From an uncultured Oscillospiraceae bacterium (lineage in GTDB: Bacteria > Bacillota > Clostridia > Oscillospirales > Ruminococcaceae): 64,000 nt of DNA. This document shows, in pieces, positions 50,973 to 60,106 of this stretch. The notes under the pieces were generated by a model, which did no database searches, was not told the origin of the DNA, and was given only the letters and a program-made list of their open reading frames with translations. Each line of letters starts with the position of its first letter. Within the stretch, counting starts at the first letter, position 1. Made by a program: the position numbers and the translations under genes. The DNA lies in contig CAKSEC010000002.1 in the NCBI GenBank assembly GCA_934446355.1, positions 186,001 through 250,000 on the forward strand. The letters run 5' to 3'.

Positions 50973-51042
50973 GTGGAAAACAACAAAATGTTGAAATTTC
51001 GAGCGGTCAGCCTGCAATAACGCATTCAAGACCGCCTGCCGC

Positions 51043-52569
51043 TCACCTGTTCCAGTATTTCCGGTCAAGGCTGCGGAAGCTTATCGCCTGCGCTATGTGC
51101 GGCCTCTGGATATCCTCGCTGCCTGCAAGGTCTGCGCAGGTGCGTGCTACTTTCAGTATCCTGTCGTATGCACGGGCGGAAAGTCCCAGCTTGTCGAAAG
51201 CGGCTTTCAGCATATCCTCGGCGTCGGGGGTCAGCCTGCATACCTCGCCGATTATATCAGATGTAATGCCGCTGTTGCTCTTGATGGAAGTGCCTGCGAA
51301 CCGCTTCTTCTGGATATCGACGGCTTTCTGCACACGCTCGGCGATGGCGGCTGAGCTTTCCTGCGGAATGCGGCGGCTAAGGTCGGAGTATTCGACAGGC
51401 TTTACCTCTATCTGGATATCTATCCTGTCCAGCACAGGCTGCGAGATACGGTTGAGATAAGCCGTGACTTTCTGCGGTGAGCAGGTGCATTTCTTCGTGG
51501 GACTGCCGAAATTCCCGCAGGGACAGGGATTCATCGCAGCGACCAGCATAACGTCGCACGGGTAGCTTACCGAGCCGCTGGCTCTTGATATCACGATATC
51601 GCCGTTTTCGAGCGGCTGCCGCAATGCTTCTAGCACACGGCGGTCAAATTCCGGCAGTTCGTCAAGGAACAGCACGCCGTTGTGCGCAAGACTTATCTCG
51701 CCGGGGCGGGGAATGCTTCCTCCTCCCACCAGACCCACTGCGGAGGCGGTATGGCTGACCGGCCGGAACGGACGCTCGGTTATCAGCGGCTCTGCGGGGT
51801 TTATCTCGCCTGCAACGGAGTATATCTGCGTTGTTTCTATGCTCTCGGCAAAGGTGATTTCGGGCAGCACCGAGGGTATGCGCTTTGCAAGCATCGACTT
51901 ACCCGAACCGGGCGGTCCGAGCATCAGCAGATTGTGCCTGCCTGCGGCTGCGACCTCTATCGCCGCCTTTGCCTGAGCCTGTCCCATCACGTCCGCAAAA
52001 TCAGCGGAATGCCCCAGACCGCTGCGCTTTGGTATGTACTTTTCCTCCGGCGTAAGCCCCGTGCCGTGCTTCATGAACTGGATTATCTGGGAAACGTGCT
52101 CAACGCCGTAAACGGTTATGCCGTCTGCGACTGACGCTTCCTTGGCGTTCGCTTTTGGCAGGAACACACGCTTCATGCCTTTCTGAGCCGCAGTAAGCAC
52201 CATGGAAAGCGCACCGTTTACCGGCGCAAGTTCTCCGTTCAGCGAAAGTTCGCCGATGAACACGCTGTCGGACAGATCGCCGGAGATTATCCCGCCCAGC
52301 TTCATCAGCGAAACTATCATCGGCAGGTCGAACATCGAGCCTATTTTCTTGATATTAGCAGGCGCAAGATTTATGGTGACCCTGCCGTTGAGCAGTTTGA
52401 GTTCCATCTGACCCAGTACCGCACGAATGCGCGCCTTGCTCTCCTGCACGGCGATATCAGGCATTCCCACAATGTCGAACGTGGGCTGGCCGGGCGAAAT
52501 ACTCGCCTGTACCGTCACCATGAATGCGTTTAGCCCGAATAGCCCTGCGCTGTTTATCTGACTGAACAT
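51043..52569 (-). CDS. comM: YifB/ComM-family Mg-chelatase-like AAA ATPase
   Basis: A 508-residue AAA+ protein; ComM promotes branch migration during natural transformation in some bacteria. It has the N-terminal ChlI-type domain (GLNAFMVTVQASISPGQPTFDIVG, NLAPANIKK), a magnesium-chelatase AAA domain with Walker A GPPGSGKSM and Walker B VLFLDELPEF, and a C-terminal helical domain ending SARAYDRILKVARTCADLAG. A Cys cluster (CPCGN...CTC) lies between. Start is the ATG at 52569. In Firmicutes the role is uncertain. Confidence 0.95.
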   Translation of the reverse strand: MFSQINSAGLFGLNAFMVTVQASISPGQPTFDIVGMPDIAVQESKARIRAVLGQMELKLLNGRVTINLAPANIKKIGSMFDLPMIVSLMKLGGIISGDLSDSVFIGELSLNGELAPVNGALSMVLTAAQKGMKRVFLPKANAKEASVADGITVYGVEHVSQIIQFMKHGTGLTPEEKYIPKRSGLGHSADFADVMGQAQAKAAIEVAAAGRHNLLMLGPPGSGKSMLAKRIPSVLPEITFAESIETTQIYSVAGEINPAEPLITERPFRPVSHTASAVGLVGGGSIPRPGEISLAHNGVLFLDELPEFDRRVLEALRQPLENGDIVISRASGSVSYPCDVMLVAAMNPCPCGNFGSPTKKCTCSPQKVTAYLNRISQPVLDRIDIQIEVKPVEYSDLSRRIPQESSAAIAERVQKAVDIQKKRFAGTSIKSNSGITSDIIGEVCRLTPDAEDMLKAAFDKLGLSARAYDRILKVARTCADLAGSEDIQRPHIAQAISFRSLDRKYWNR

Positions 52570-52594
52570 TTTTTACTCCTCAGCTTGTTAAAAC

Positions 52595-52755
52595 TTTTTA
52601 CCCGCGAAGCGGGCTTTTGAAATCATTTTTTTGCCACGGGTTTCCCGGGGCAAAAAACACTTCTATCCGCACAACTGTGCGAATTGTTGGCATTGCCAAC
52701 AATTCGTGCGGGCGGTGCGGATGTTCGGCGGAAAAGTCCCAACGGGACTTATCCG
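52595..52755. repeat. Palindrome-rich island between GNAT and comM genes
   Basis: Four successive hairpins in 160 bp: CCCGC-gaa-GCGGG (52601-52613); TTTTTTTGCC.CGGG / CCCG.GGCAAAAAA (52626-52657); CGAATTGTTGGC-att-GCCAACAATTCG (52680-52706), nested in ATCCGCAC (52665-52672) / GTGCGGAT (near 52715-52722); and AAGTCCC-aac-GGGACTT (52734-52750). T-runs precede rather than follow the main stem on both strands, so these are not ordinary terminators. The first may end or attenuate transcripts on the - strand. Confidence 0.7.
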
Positions 52756-52764
52756 ACGTTTCTT

Positions 52765-53265
52765 TTACTCCTGTCCTATCAACAACTCAAAGTTGTCGAT
52801 ATCACGGTATTCTCCCATCTTCATGCCGACCTCGTGCAGCGTGCCGCAGAAGCGGAATCCGAACTTTTCATGCAGCCGTTCGCTTGCGGTATTTCCGGCG
52901 GTAATGACGGAAACCACGCTGTGAAGCCCGCCCTGCGCCCTCGCTCTGCCAAGCGCCTCGCCGATGAGCGCAGAGGCTATGCCCTCCCTGCGGTGGTCGG
53001 GTGAGATATAAACGGAAAGTTCGGCGGTTGAGCGGTATGCCTCTTTGCTGCGGTATTCCGACAGCGAAGCGTAGCCGATGGGCTTCCCCTCCGATTCAGC
53101 GGTCAGAATGAAGTGGTCGGCGGTCTGGTGCGCCCTGAACCAGTCCTCCCATTCGGGCAATGTTCTTGGGTTGAGGTCAAGGGTTGCGCAGCCGTGCAGC
53201 ACTTCATAGTTATATATTTCCAGCAAAGCGGGGATATCCTCCCATACCGCTTCTCGGATAATCAT
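52765..53265 (-). CDS. GNAT-family N-acetyltransferase (PAT-like)
   Basis: A 166-residue acetyltransferase of the phosphinothricin/amino-acid (MnaT-like) subgroup. It has the IREAVWEDIPALLEIYN start, the FGE-like WFRAHQ region, the acetyl-CoA pyrophosphate loop HRREGIASAL (R-x-x-G-x-A) and the late NTASERLHEKFGF motif. Start is the ATG at 53265 with GGAG 8 bases upstream; a GTG three codons earlier is less well placed. It has its own promoter. Substrate unknown, possibly an amino acid or analogue. Confidence 0.9.
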   Translation of the reverse strand: MIIREAVWEDIPALLEIYNYEVLHGCATLDLNPRTLPEWEDWFRAHQTADHFILTAESEGKPIGYASLSEYRSKEAYRSTAELSVYISPDHRREGIASALIGEALGRARAQGGLHSVVSVITAGNTASERLHEKFGFRFCGTLHEVGMKMGEYRDIDNFELLIGQE

Positions 53266-53299
53266 TCGTGTCACTCCTTAGAAGATATCATACATTTTT

Positions 53300-53328
53300 A
53301 TTTTACATAATAAGACCGCATTTGTCAA
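53300..53328 (-). promoter_or_regulatory. Promoter of the GNAT gene
   Basis: On the - strand: perfect TTGACA (53323-53328), 17-bp spacer, TAAAAT (53300-53305), 35 bp before the ATG. Confidence 0.75.
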
Positions 53329-53424
53329 TAGGCGGGCAGAGAATCTGATGTCAGTACTTGCTTGCAGACAAATGCTTTTTTCAGACAACCGTCACATAAT
53401 GGACAGGTTATTTGGAAATAGCAC

Positions 53425-53453
53425 TTGAAAAACTGAGCCGGTTATGCTATAAT
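53425..53453 (+). promoter_or_regulatory. Promoter of the giant activase gene
   Basis: TTGAAA (53425-53430), 17-bp spacer, TATAAT (53448-53453). A leader of about 80 nt, with T-rich stretches but no clear riboswitch, precedes the TTG start at 53539. Confidence 0.75.
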
Positions 53454-53538
53454 TATCATATGTGTATCGGGAAAGGGCTTTCTCAGTCATTCCTCGGTTT
53501 TGGCGTTTTTTGTATTTTGGGAAAGGATCTGATAACTT

Positions 53539-56500
53539 TTGAAGCGTGTAGGACTAGATATAGGCTCGACCACTGTAAAGGCCGTTGTTCTCGGTGAGAA
53601 TGACGAACTGCTGTACAGCCAGTACAGACGTCATTTCTCGGATATCCGAAAGACGGTTTATGATATTATAGAAGAAGTCGGCGGGAATTTCAAGGGCGAA
53701 CGTGTCATGATTGCTGTCACCGGTTCGGGCGGTATTTCTGTTTCCAGATGGCTGGGAATACCGTTCGTGCAGGAGGTCGCGGCGGGAACGAATGCGATAA
53801 AGAAGCTGATACCCCGCACTGATGTCGCAATAGAACTCGGCGGCGAGGACGCAAAGATAACCTACCTCACCGGCGGACTTGAACAGCGAATGAACGGCTC
53901 GTGCGCAGGCGGTACAGGCGCATTCATCGACCAGATGGCTGCGCTGCTGAACACAGATATCGGCGGACTGAACGAACTTGCGAAGAAGCACACGACAATC
54001 TACCCCATAGCCTCCCGCTGCGGCGTTTTCGCAAAGAGCGACATTCAGCCGTTGCTCAACGACGGCGCAAAGCGTTCGGACGTGGCGGCTTCCGTGTTCC
54101 AGTCGGTCGTGAACCAGACGATAAGCGGACTTGCCTGCGGAAAGCCCATTCGTGGAAACGTTGCGTTCCTCGGCGGACCGCTGCACTACCTTTCGGAACT
54201 GAGGGCGAGATTCATTGAAACGCTAGGTCTTACCGACGAGCAGGTGATATTTCCGGAAAATGCGAACCTGTTCGTGGCAATGGGCTGCGCATTCTCTGAC
54301 GAAACGGCTGAGGCCGACCTTGACGAGCTGGTGAAAAAGGCGGGCAGCCTTGGCACTGCTCAAATGCGTGAGGTGGAGCGCCTTGCGCCGCTGTTCAAGG
54401 ACGAGCAGGAACTCGAAGCGTTCAAAGCACGCCACGCAAAGGCGGTCATTCCCACTGCGGATATTGCGGAGCACAAGGGTGCGTGCTACCTCGGCGTTGA
54501 CGCAGGCTCGACCACGACAAAGGCGGTGCTTCTCAATAAGGACGCCGAGATAATCTATTCGCACTACAGCGGAAACGGCGGCGACCCGCTCAAATCCGTT
54601 ATCGGCATATTAAAGGATATCTACAGCCAGCTTCCTGAGGGCGCATACATAGCGAAAGCGTGCACCACAGGCTACGGCGAGCACTTAATAAAGGCTGCGC
54701 TCGGCGCAGATTTCGGCGAGATAGAAACAATGGCGCACTACAAGGCGGCTGACAGGGTGCTTCCGGGTGCGGAGTTCATTCTTGACATCGGCGGTCAGGA
54801 CATGAAGTGCATGAGAGTGAAGAACGGCGAGATAGAGAGCATTCTGCTCAACGAAGCGTGCTCCAGCGGCTGCGGCTCGTTTATTGAGAACTTCGCAAAT
54901 GCGCTGGGTATGTCCTCGGCTGATTTCGCACAGCTTGGACTTACTGCGCAGAACCCCGTTGACCTCGGCTCACGCTGCACGGTGTTCATGAACTCACGTG
55001 TAAAGCAGGCTCAGAAAGAGGGCGCAACGGTCGCAGACATCTCTGCAGGTCTGTCCTACTCAGTCGTAAAGAATGCGCTGTTCAAGGTAATAAAGCTGCG
55101 TGACACCTCCACTATGGGCGACAAGATAATCGTGCAGGGCGGCACGTTCATGAATAACTCAGTGCTCAGGGCGTTCGAGCTGATATGCGGCAAGGACGTA
55201 GTCCGTCCGGACAAGGCGGGGCTCATGGGAGCATACGGCAGTGCGCTCATAGCGATCGAGCGTGACGACGGACAGGGAAGCACCATCGCAAAGTCCGACA
55301 AGCTGGAGGATTTCCATGTGGAAAAGACCACGGCACGCTGCGGCCGCTGCTCCAACAACTGTCTGCTGACCATTACGAAATTCCCCGACGGCAAGCGTTA
55401 CATAAGCAACAACCGCTGCGAGCGGGGCGCAGGCAATGTCACGACTAAGGAAAAGCTTCCGAATCTGTTCGATTATAAATACCACCTGCTGTTCGACCGT
55501 GAGAGCCTGCCCGAAAATACGGCGAAGAACGGCGTTGTGGGGCTTCCACGTGTGCTGGGAATGTACGAGAATTACCCGTTCTGGCACAAGCTGCTGACTG
55601 AACTTGGATTCTCGGTGAAGCTTTCGCCGAAGTCTTCCCGTGAGATTTACGACAGGGGCATTGAAACAATGCCGTCCGAGTCGGTGTGCTATCCCGCAAA
55701 GCTTGCGCACGGGCATATTCAGGCTCTTGTGGACGAGGGCGTCAAGTTCATATTCTACCCCTCAATGCCTTATGAGATGAGCGAAAACAACGGCGCTGAC
55801 AATCACTACAACTGTCCTGTCGTCGCTACATATTCAGAGGTAATAAAGAACTCCGTGCCGGAGCTCAGACAGGACGTAAAGTTCATGAACCCGTTCCTGC
55901 CTATATTCAACAGAAAGCGCATGGCGGAGCGGCTTTTCGAGGAATTTACCAAGGAGTTCCCGAACGCCGGCTTCACAAAGCAGGCTATAACCGAGGCGCT
56001 CGACAAGGCTTACGCCGAGGACGAGAAATTCAAGGCTGAAATGCACCGCAAGGGCGAGGAAACGCTGAAATTCCTTGAGGATAACGGAAAATCCGGCATC
56101 GTGCTTGCCGGCAGACCCTATCACGTGGACCCTGAAATAAACCACGGTCTGCCTGAGATGATAACCGGCTACGGCTTCGCAGTGCTGACCGAGGACAGCG
56201 TATCCCACCTTGAACAGGTAGTGCGCCCGATAAGAATAGTCGACCAGTGGACGTATCATTCAAGGCTGTACGCTGCCGCCCATGTGGTCGGAAAGCACGA
56301 CTGCCTTGAACTGGTGCAGCTGAACAGCTTCGGCTGCGGTCTGGACGCTATAACGACCGATCAGGTGCAGGAGATACTGCGCAGCTTCGGAAAGCTGTAC
56401 ACCTGCCTTAAAATAGACGAGGTGAACAACCTCGGCGCAGCAAGGATACGTCTGCGCTCGCTGATATCGGTGGTCGAGGAGCGCCGCCGTCACCACTACA

Positions 56501-57831
56501 AGCCGGTGACAGGCCACCTCGGATATATCAGGCAGCCTGAATTTACCGCAGAAATGCGCAAAAAGCACACTATCCTCTGCCCGCAGATGGCACCGATACA
56601 TTTCGACCTGCTTGAAGCGGCGTTCGGTCATTCCGGCTATAACGTGGTTATACTCAATGACTGCTCAAAGGCGGTCGTGGACGAGGGTCTGAAATACGTC
56701 AACAACGACGCCTGCTACCCGTCCATACTCATTGTCGGACAGCTTATCCATGCGCTGAACAGCGGAAAATACGACCTGAAAAACACCTCGGTCATGATAA
56801 CGCAGACCGGCGGTGCGTGCCGCGCGACCAACTATGTCGGAATGCTGAAAAAGGCGCTCAAGGACTCAGGTCACGGCGATATCCCGCTTATCTCGCTGAA
56901 CGTGGTCGGACTTGAAAAGCAGAGCGGCTTCAAGCTGACGATACCGCTTGCGATACGTGCATTCATGGCGATAATCTACGGCGACGTGCTGTCACGCTGC
57001 CTGTACAAGGTGCGTCCCTACGAAGTCACAAAGGGCAGTGCGGACGCCCTGTACCAGAAGTGGCGTATGTACCTCAGGGAGGACATGAAGCACCTGTCGC
57101 TGCCGAACTTCAATAAGAATGTCCGCAATATAGTCAAGGATTTCTCGGAGTTCCCGGTACTTGACATAAAGAAGCCGAGAATAGGTCTTGTGGGCGAGAT
57201 ACTTGTAAAGTTCCACCCCGTGGCTAACAACAACATCATCGGGCTGCTTGAAAACGAGGGCTGCGAGGTAGTCGTGCCCGACCTGATGGGATTCTTCTAC
57301 TACATATGCTCTCACGGAAAGACCAAGCGTGAGCTGCTGTATACCACGCGCAAAAAGGCGTTCCTTGAGGACGCAGCGGTAAAGGCTTTCCGGTTCATGG
57401 AGCGCAGCTACCGCAACTCGGTCAAGGGCACGAAATTCGGCTGTCCGGGCGATATCTACGAAATGCGTGAATCCGTGCGTTCCATCGTATCGCCGGGCAA
57501 CATCGCCGGCGAGGGCTGGTTCCTCTCGGCGGAAATGCTGGAACTCATCGGCGAGGGCGTACCGAATATCGTATGTATGCAGCCGTTCGCCTGCCTGCCG
57601 AATCATGTCACGGGCAAGGGCGTTATCGGTGAACTCCGCCGTCAGCACCCCGAAAGCAACATCGTTGCAGTCGATTTCGACCCCGGCGCTTCCGAGGTAA
57701 ATCAGGTGAACAGAATAAAGCTTATGCTGACTCAGGCATATGCAAACGCAGGTATCAGCCGCCGTGATACGGTGAAGATAGAACCGGACGACAAGTATTC
57801 GCAGCTTATCGCAGCCGGAGCGAAAAACTGA
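53539..57831 (+). CDS. Tandem-ASKHA 2-hydroxyacyl-CoA dehydratase activase-type protein (1430 aa)
   Basis: Very large protein of the CoA-dehydratase activator (BadF/BadG/HgdC) family fused to DUF2229 and HgdB-like regions. The two ASKHA ATPase domains (about 1-260 and 318-585) each begin with a phosphate-loop motif (GLDIGSTTVKAV; GVDAGSTTTKAV). Each keeps two cysteines that in HgdC ligate a [4Fe-4S] cluster at the dimer interface: C122 and C161 (NGSCAGGTG, SRCGVF) and C441 and C480 (NEACSSGCG, SRCTVF), with 39-residue spacing in both. After a four-Cys segment (CGRCSNNC, CERG) come the dehydratase-like C-terminal regions (ESVCYPAKLAHGH, NSFGCGLDAI, NNDACYPS, QTGGACRATNYV, FGCPGD). Start is a TTG with AAAGGA upstream. 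It is expected to couple ATP hydrolysis to low-potential electron transfer; substrate unknown. Confidence 0.9.
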   Translation: MKRVGLDIGSTTVKAVVLGENDELLYSQYRRHFSDIRKTVYDIIEEVGGNFKGERVMIAVTGSGGISVSRWLGIPFVQEVAAGTNAIKKLIPRTDVAIELGGEDAKITYLTGGLEQRMNGSCAGGTGAFIDQMAALLNTDIGGLNELAKKHTTIYPIASRCGVFAKSDIQPLLNDGAKRSDVAASVFQSVVNQTISGLACGKPIRGNVAFLGGPLHYLSELRARFIETLGLTDEQVIFPENANLFVAMGCAFSDETAEADLDELVKKAGSLGTAQMREVERLAPLFKDEQELEAFKARHAKAVIPTADIAEHKGACYLGVDAGSTTTKAVLLNKDAEIIYSHYSGNGGDPLKSVIGILKDIYSQLPEGAYIAKACTTGYGEHLIKAALGADFGEIETMAHYKAADRVLPGAEFILDIGGQDMKCMRVKNGEIESILLNEACSSGCGSFIENFANALGMSSADFAQLGLTAQNPVDLGSRCTVFMNSRVKQAQKEGATVADISAGLSYSVVKNALFKVIKLRDTSTMGDKIIVQGGTFMNNSVLRAFELICGKDVVRPDKAGLMGAYGSALIAIERDDGQGSTIAKSDKLEDFHVEKTTARCGRCSNNCLLTITKFPDGKRYISNNRCERGAGNVTTKEKLPNLFDYKYHLLFDRESLPENTAKNGVVGLPRVLGMYENYPFWHKLLTELGFSVKLSPKSSREIYDRGIETMPSESVCYPAKLAHGHIQALVDEGVKFIFYPSMPYEMSENNGADNHYNCPVVATYSEVIKNSVPELRQDVKFMNPFLPIFNRKRMAERLFEEFTKEFPNAGFTKQAITEALDKAYAEDEKFKAEMHRKGEETLKFLEDNGKSGIVLAGRPYHVDPEINHGLPEMITGYGFAVLTEDSVSHLEQVVRPIRIVDQWTYHSRLYAAAHVVGKHDCLELVQLNSFGCGLDAITTDQVQEILRSFGKLYTCLKIDEVNNLGAARIRLRSLISVVEERRRHHYKPVTGHLGYIRQPEFTAEMRKKHTILCPQMAPIHFDLLEAAFGHSGYNVVILNDCSKAVVDEGLKYVNNDACYPSILIVGQLIHALNSGKYDLKNTSVMITQTGGACRATNYVGMLKKALKDSGHGDIPLISLNVVGLEKQSGFKLTIPLAIRAFMAIIYGDVLSRCLYKVRPYEVTKGSADALYQKWRMYLREDMKHLSLPNFNKNVRNIVKDFSEFPVLDIKKPRIGLVGEILVKFHPVANNNIIGLLENEGCEVVVPDLMGFFYYICSHGKTKRELLYTTRKKAFLEDAAVKAFRFMERSYRNSVKGTKFGCPGDIYEMRESVRSIVSPGNIAGEGWFLSAEMLELIGEGVPNIVCMQPFACLPNHVTGKGVIGELRRQHPESNIVAVDFDPGASEVNQVNRIKLMLTQAYANAGISRRDTVKIEPDDKYSQLIAAGAKN

Positions 57832-57884
57832 GCCATAACGCCGTTTCGGGCGTATAACATAGCTTCTGTAAGGAGGTAGTTTGT

Positions 57885-59072
57885 ATGAAAAGGGTAATAG
57901 CGCTAATAATGGTTCTGGCGACGGTGTTCGCAATGCTGAATATTTCGGCGTTCGCAGCGGATACTCCGGCGCTCACAGTGACAGTCAAGCAGTACGAGGG
58001 CTATTCGAGGGTGTATTTCAAGAAAGCGACGGGCGGCAAGGTCTACTACACCACAGACGGCACAAAGCCCACAGACAAGTCACAGAGGGTATATTCCTCA
58101 ATAAAGCTGACAGAATCCTGCAAGCTGAAAGCGGTATGCTATATCGATGGCAAGCCAGTCAGGTACGTGACCAAGAACATCAAGATAAAGCAGCAGAAGC
58201 TGTCCATAACAACTAAGCTTAAAGAGGGCAGCACGCAGGTGTCGATAACTAAAGTAAAGGGCAGCAAGCTGTATTACACCACCGACGGCTCACAGCCGAC
58301 CGACAAGTCGAAAAGCGCACCGATCACACTCAACATCAAAGAGCCGTGCAGGCTGAGGATAGTGAGTTACGTTGACGGCAAAAAGACCGACGAACTGTCC
58401 AAGAAAATTCAGGTAAAGCTGAAGCAGCCGCACGTATTGCCTTACGTAAAGGACGAGATGTACACCTACAAGCTGATAAACGTGCCTGAGGGCGTGCAGG
58501 TGTATATGACGCAGGACGGCACAACTCCGTCAAAGACGAACGGCGTGCTTATCGAGGGCGATTCTTTCCAGATACCCAAGAACTCGTCTGCGCAGCTTAT
58601 CTGCGTAAAGAAGGGCTGGCTGGATTCAGACGTTCTGACCGTGACGAGCGGCATGACCCGTGAGGAGGAAGAAGCAGCCAAGAAGGACGTGAATACGTTC
58701 GCTGATCAGGTCGTGGCTCTTGTGAACTTAGAGCGTGTTTCCAACGGACTTAATAAGCTGGTCACCTACGACAAGCTGACAGACGTTGCGCAGCTGCGTG
58801 CGGAGGAACTTGTGACGAGGTATTCGCACACGCGTCCCGACGACAGATCATGCTTCACTGCGCTTGACGATGTGAACCTGTTCTACATGACCGCAGGCGA
58901 GAATATCGCAGTAGGCTACAGCACGCCTGAAAAGGTATTTCAGGCATGGATGGATTCGCCCGGACACCGTGCGAATATGCTCAACCCCGATTTCACTATG
59001 ATAGGCGTGGGTCTTGTGTACGACGAGAACTCAAAGAGCGGCTACTACTGGACGCAGGTATTCATTGCGTAA
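57885..59072 (+). CDS. Secreted CAP-domain protein with chitobiase C-terminal-like repeats
   Basis: Exported 395-residue protein. Signal peptide about 1-25 (cleavage after SAFA). Two clear and one diverged chitobiase/hexosaminidase C-terminal-type beta units follow (about 28-260), each with a YYTTDGTKPTDKS-like motif (YYTTDGTKPT, YYTTDGSQPT, VYMTQDGTTPS). A C-terminal CAP/SCP (PR-1-like) domain occupies about 265-395: LVNLERVSNGL, RYSHTRPDDRSC, AGENIAVGY, MDSPGHRANMLNPDF. AAGGAGG precedes the ATG. CAP proteins of this kind are common in clostridial cell walls; their function is unclear. Confidence 0.92.
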   Translation: MKRVIALIMVLATVFAMLNISAFAADTPALTVTVKQYEGYSRVYFKKATGGKVYYTTDGTKPTDKSQRVYSSIKLTESCKLKAVCYIDGKPVRYVTKNIKIKQQKLSITTKLKEGSTQVSITKVKGSKLYYTTDGSQPTDKSKSAPITLNIKEPCRLRIVSYVDGKKTDELSKKIQVKLKQPHVLPYVKDEMYTYKLINVPEGVQVYMTQDGTTPSKTNGVLIEGDSFQIPKNSSAQLICVKKGWLDSDVLTVTSGMTREEEEAAKKDVNTFADQVVALVNLERVSNGLNKLVTYDKLTDVAQLRAEELVTRYSHTRPDDRSCFTALDDVNLFYMTAGENIAVGYSTPEKVFQAWMDSPGHRANMLNPDFTMIGVGLVYDENSKSGYYWTQVFIA

Positions 59073-59096
59073 TTATTGCATAAATAAGGAGATAGT

Positions 59097-60011
59097 ATGG
59101 CTTCAACTAATGAAAACAGCAGGTCAGGCGGCAAGAATGTTACTTTCTGGGTGCTGCTTGCGATCATAACCGTGGCGGTGCTGGTGGTGGTTTTCAACTG
59201 CTTCACTGTGGTGGAGGAGGGCTACATCGGCGTAAAATATCAGTTCGGAAAGATAGTTTCGAGCGATCTCACCGCAGGGCTTAATGCGCATATCCCGTTT
59301 ATCGAGGAGATACAGCAGGTCGACACCAGAGAGCAGATTTATTCAGTGCAGACCGACGCCTACACAAGCGACACGCAGACGGTCGATAACCTTGCGCTGA
59401 AGCTGAATTATTACTACGACGGCACAAAGCTGGAGGAGATAATCCGCTCGATAGGCGTTGCGAACGTCGAAACCAAGCTGCTCGTCCCGAATGTCGCAAA
59501 GATATCCAAGGACGAAATAGGCAAGGTCAAGGCGGAGGACTTGGTCCAGAACCGCTCGGACGTGCAGAATGCGATATACGAATCGCTGAAAGAAACGCTT
59601 GAACCTCAGGGCATAATCGTGACCGATTTTGCGATAGAGAATCTTGCGTTTGACGACGCATTCGAGCAGTCCATTCAGGCAAAGGTAATTGCAGCGCAGG
59701 ACGCTCTTAAAATGCAGAACAAGACCGCCGAAAAGGAAGAAGAAGCGAAGCAGAAAGTCATCGCCGCACAGGCTGAGGCTGATTCCCAGAAGATAAAGGC
59801 GGACGCCGAGGCTTACTCCATTCAGGCGGTGCAGGAGCAGCTTGCGAAAAGCCCGAACTACATAGATTATCTGAAGATAAACAACTGGGACGGCGTGCTT
59901 CCGCAGGCTATAGGCAGCGAGGTGAACCCGTTCATAGCACTGGACGGAAGTTCCGTTTCGGCAAAGAGCGGCAATTCGACCGTCGCTTCACAGAACACAG
60001 CGGCAGAATAA
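59097..60011 (+). CDS. SPFH/prohibitin-family membrane protein
   Basis: A 304-residue membrane-microdomain protein. A polar N-terminus leads to one transmembrane helix (about 17-39, FWVLLAIITVAVLVVVFNCF), followed by the SPFH/band-7 domain (VVEEGYIGVKYQFGKIV...REQIYSVQTDAYTSD) and a coiled-coil stretch rich in Ala/Glu/Lys (KTAEKEEEAKQKVIAAQAEADSQKIKAD, in part). The C-terminus is Ser/Ala-rich. It resembles HflC/prohibitin and plasma-membrane scaffolds. RBS AAGGAGA precedes the ATG; the CAP-protein gene ends 24 bp upstream and a terminator follows. Confidence 0.92.
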   Translation: MASTNENSRSGGKNVTFWVLLAIITVAVLVVVFNCFTVVEEGYIGVKYQFGKIVSSDLTAGLNAHIPFIEEIQQVDTREQIYSVQTDAYTSDTQTVDNLALKLNYYYDGTKLEEIIRSIGVANVETKLLVPNVAKISKDEIGKVKAEDLVQNRSDVQNAIYESLKETLEPQGIIVTDFAIENLAFDDAFEQSIQAKVIAAQDALKMQNKTAEKEEEAKQKVIAAQAEADSQKIKADAEAYSIQAVQEQLAKSPNYIDYLKINNWDGVLPQAIGSEVNPFIALDGSSVSAKSGNSTVASQNTAAE

Positions 60012-60026
60012 AAACCAAAAGAAACA

Positions 60027-60086
60027 CCCAGACCATGTAAGGCGCATTTAACGGAATGGCATTCCGGTCTGGGGCGTTTTCTTTTT
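60027..60086 (+). terminator. Intrinsic terminator after the SPFH gene
   Basis: CCCAGACC (60027-60034) pairs with GGTCTGGG (60066-60073), enclosing a GGAAT/ATTCC hairpin, and is followed by TTTTCTTTTT (60077-60086). Confidence 0.8.
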
Positions 60087-60106
60087 AACAAAGGAAGGGT
60101 AACGAG

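Noticed and set aside
50857..51042. T-box riboswitch ahead of aspS.
   Set aside because: The leader from the TATAAT to the ATG is under 90 nt, too short, and no T-box core or antiterminator was seen.
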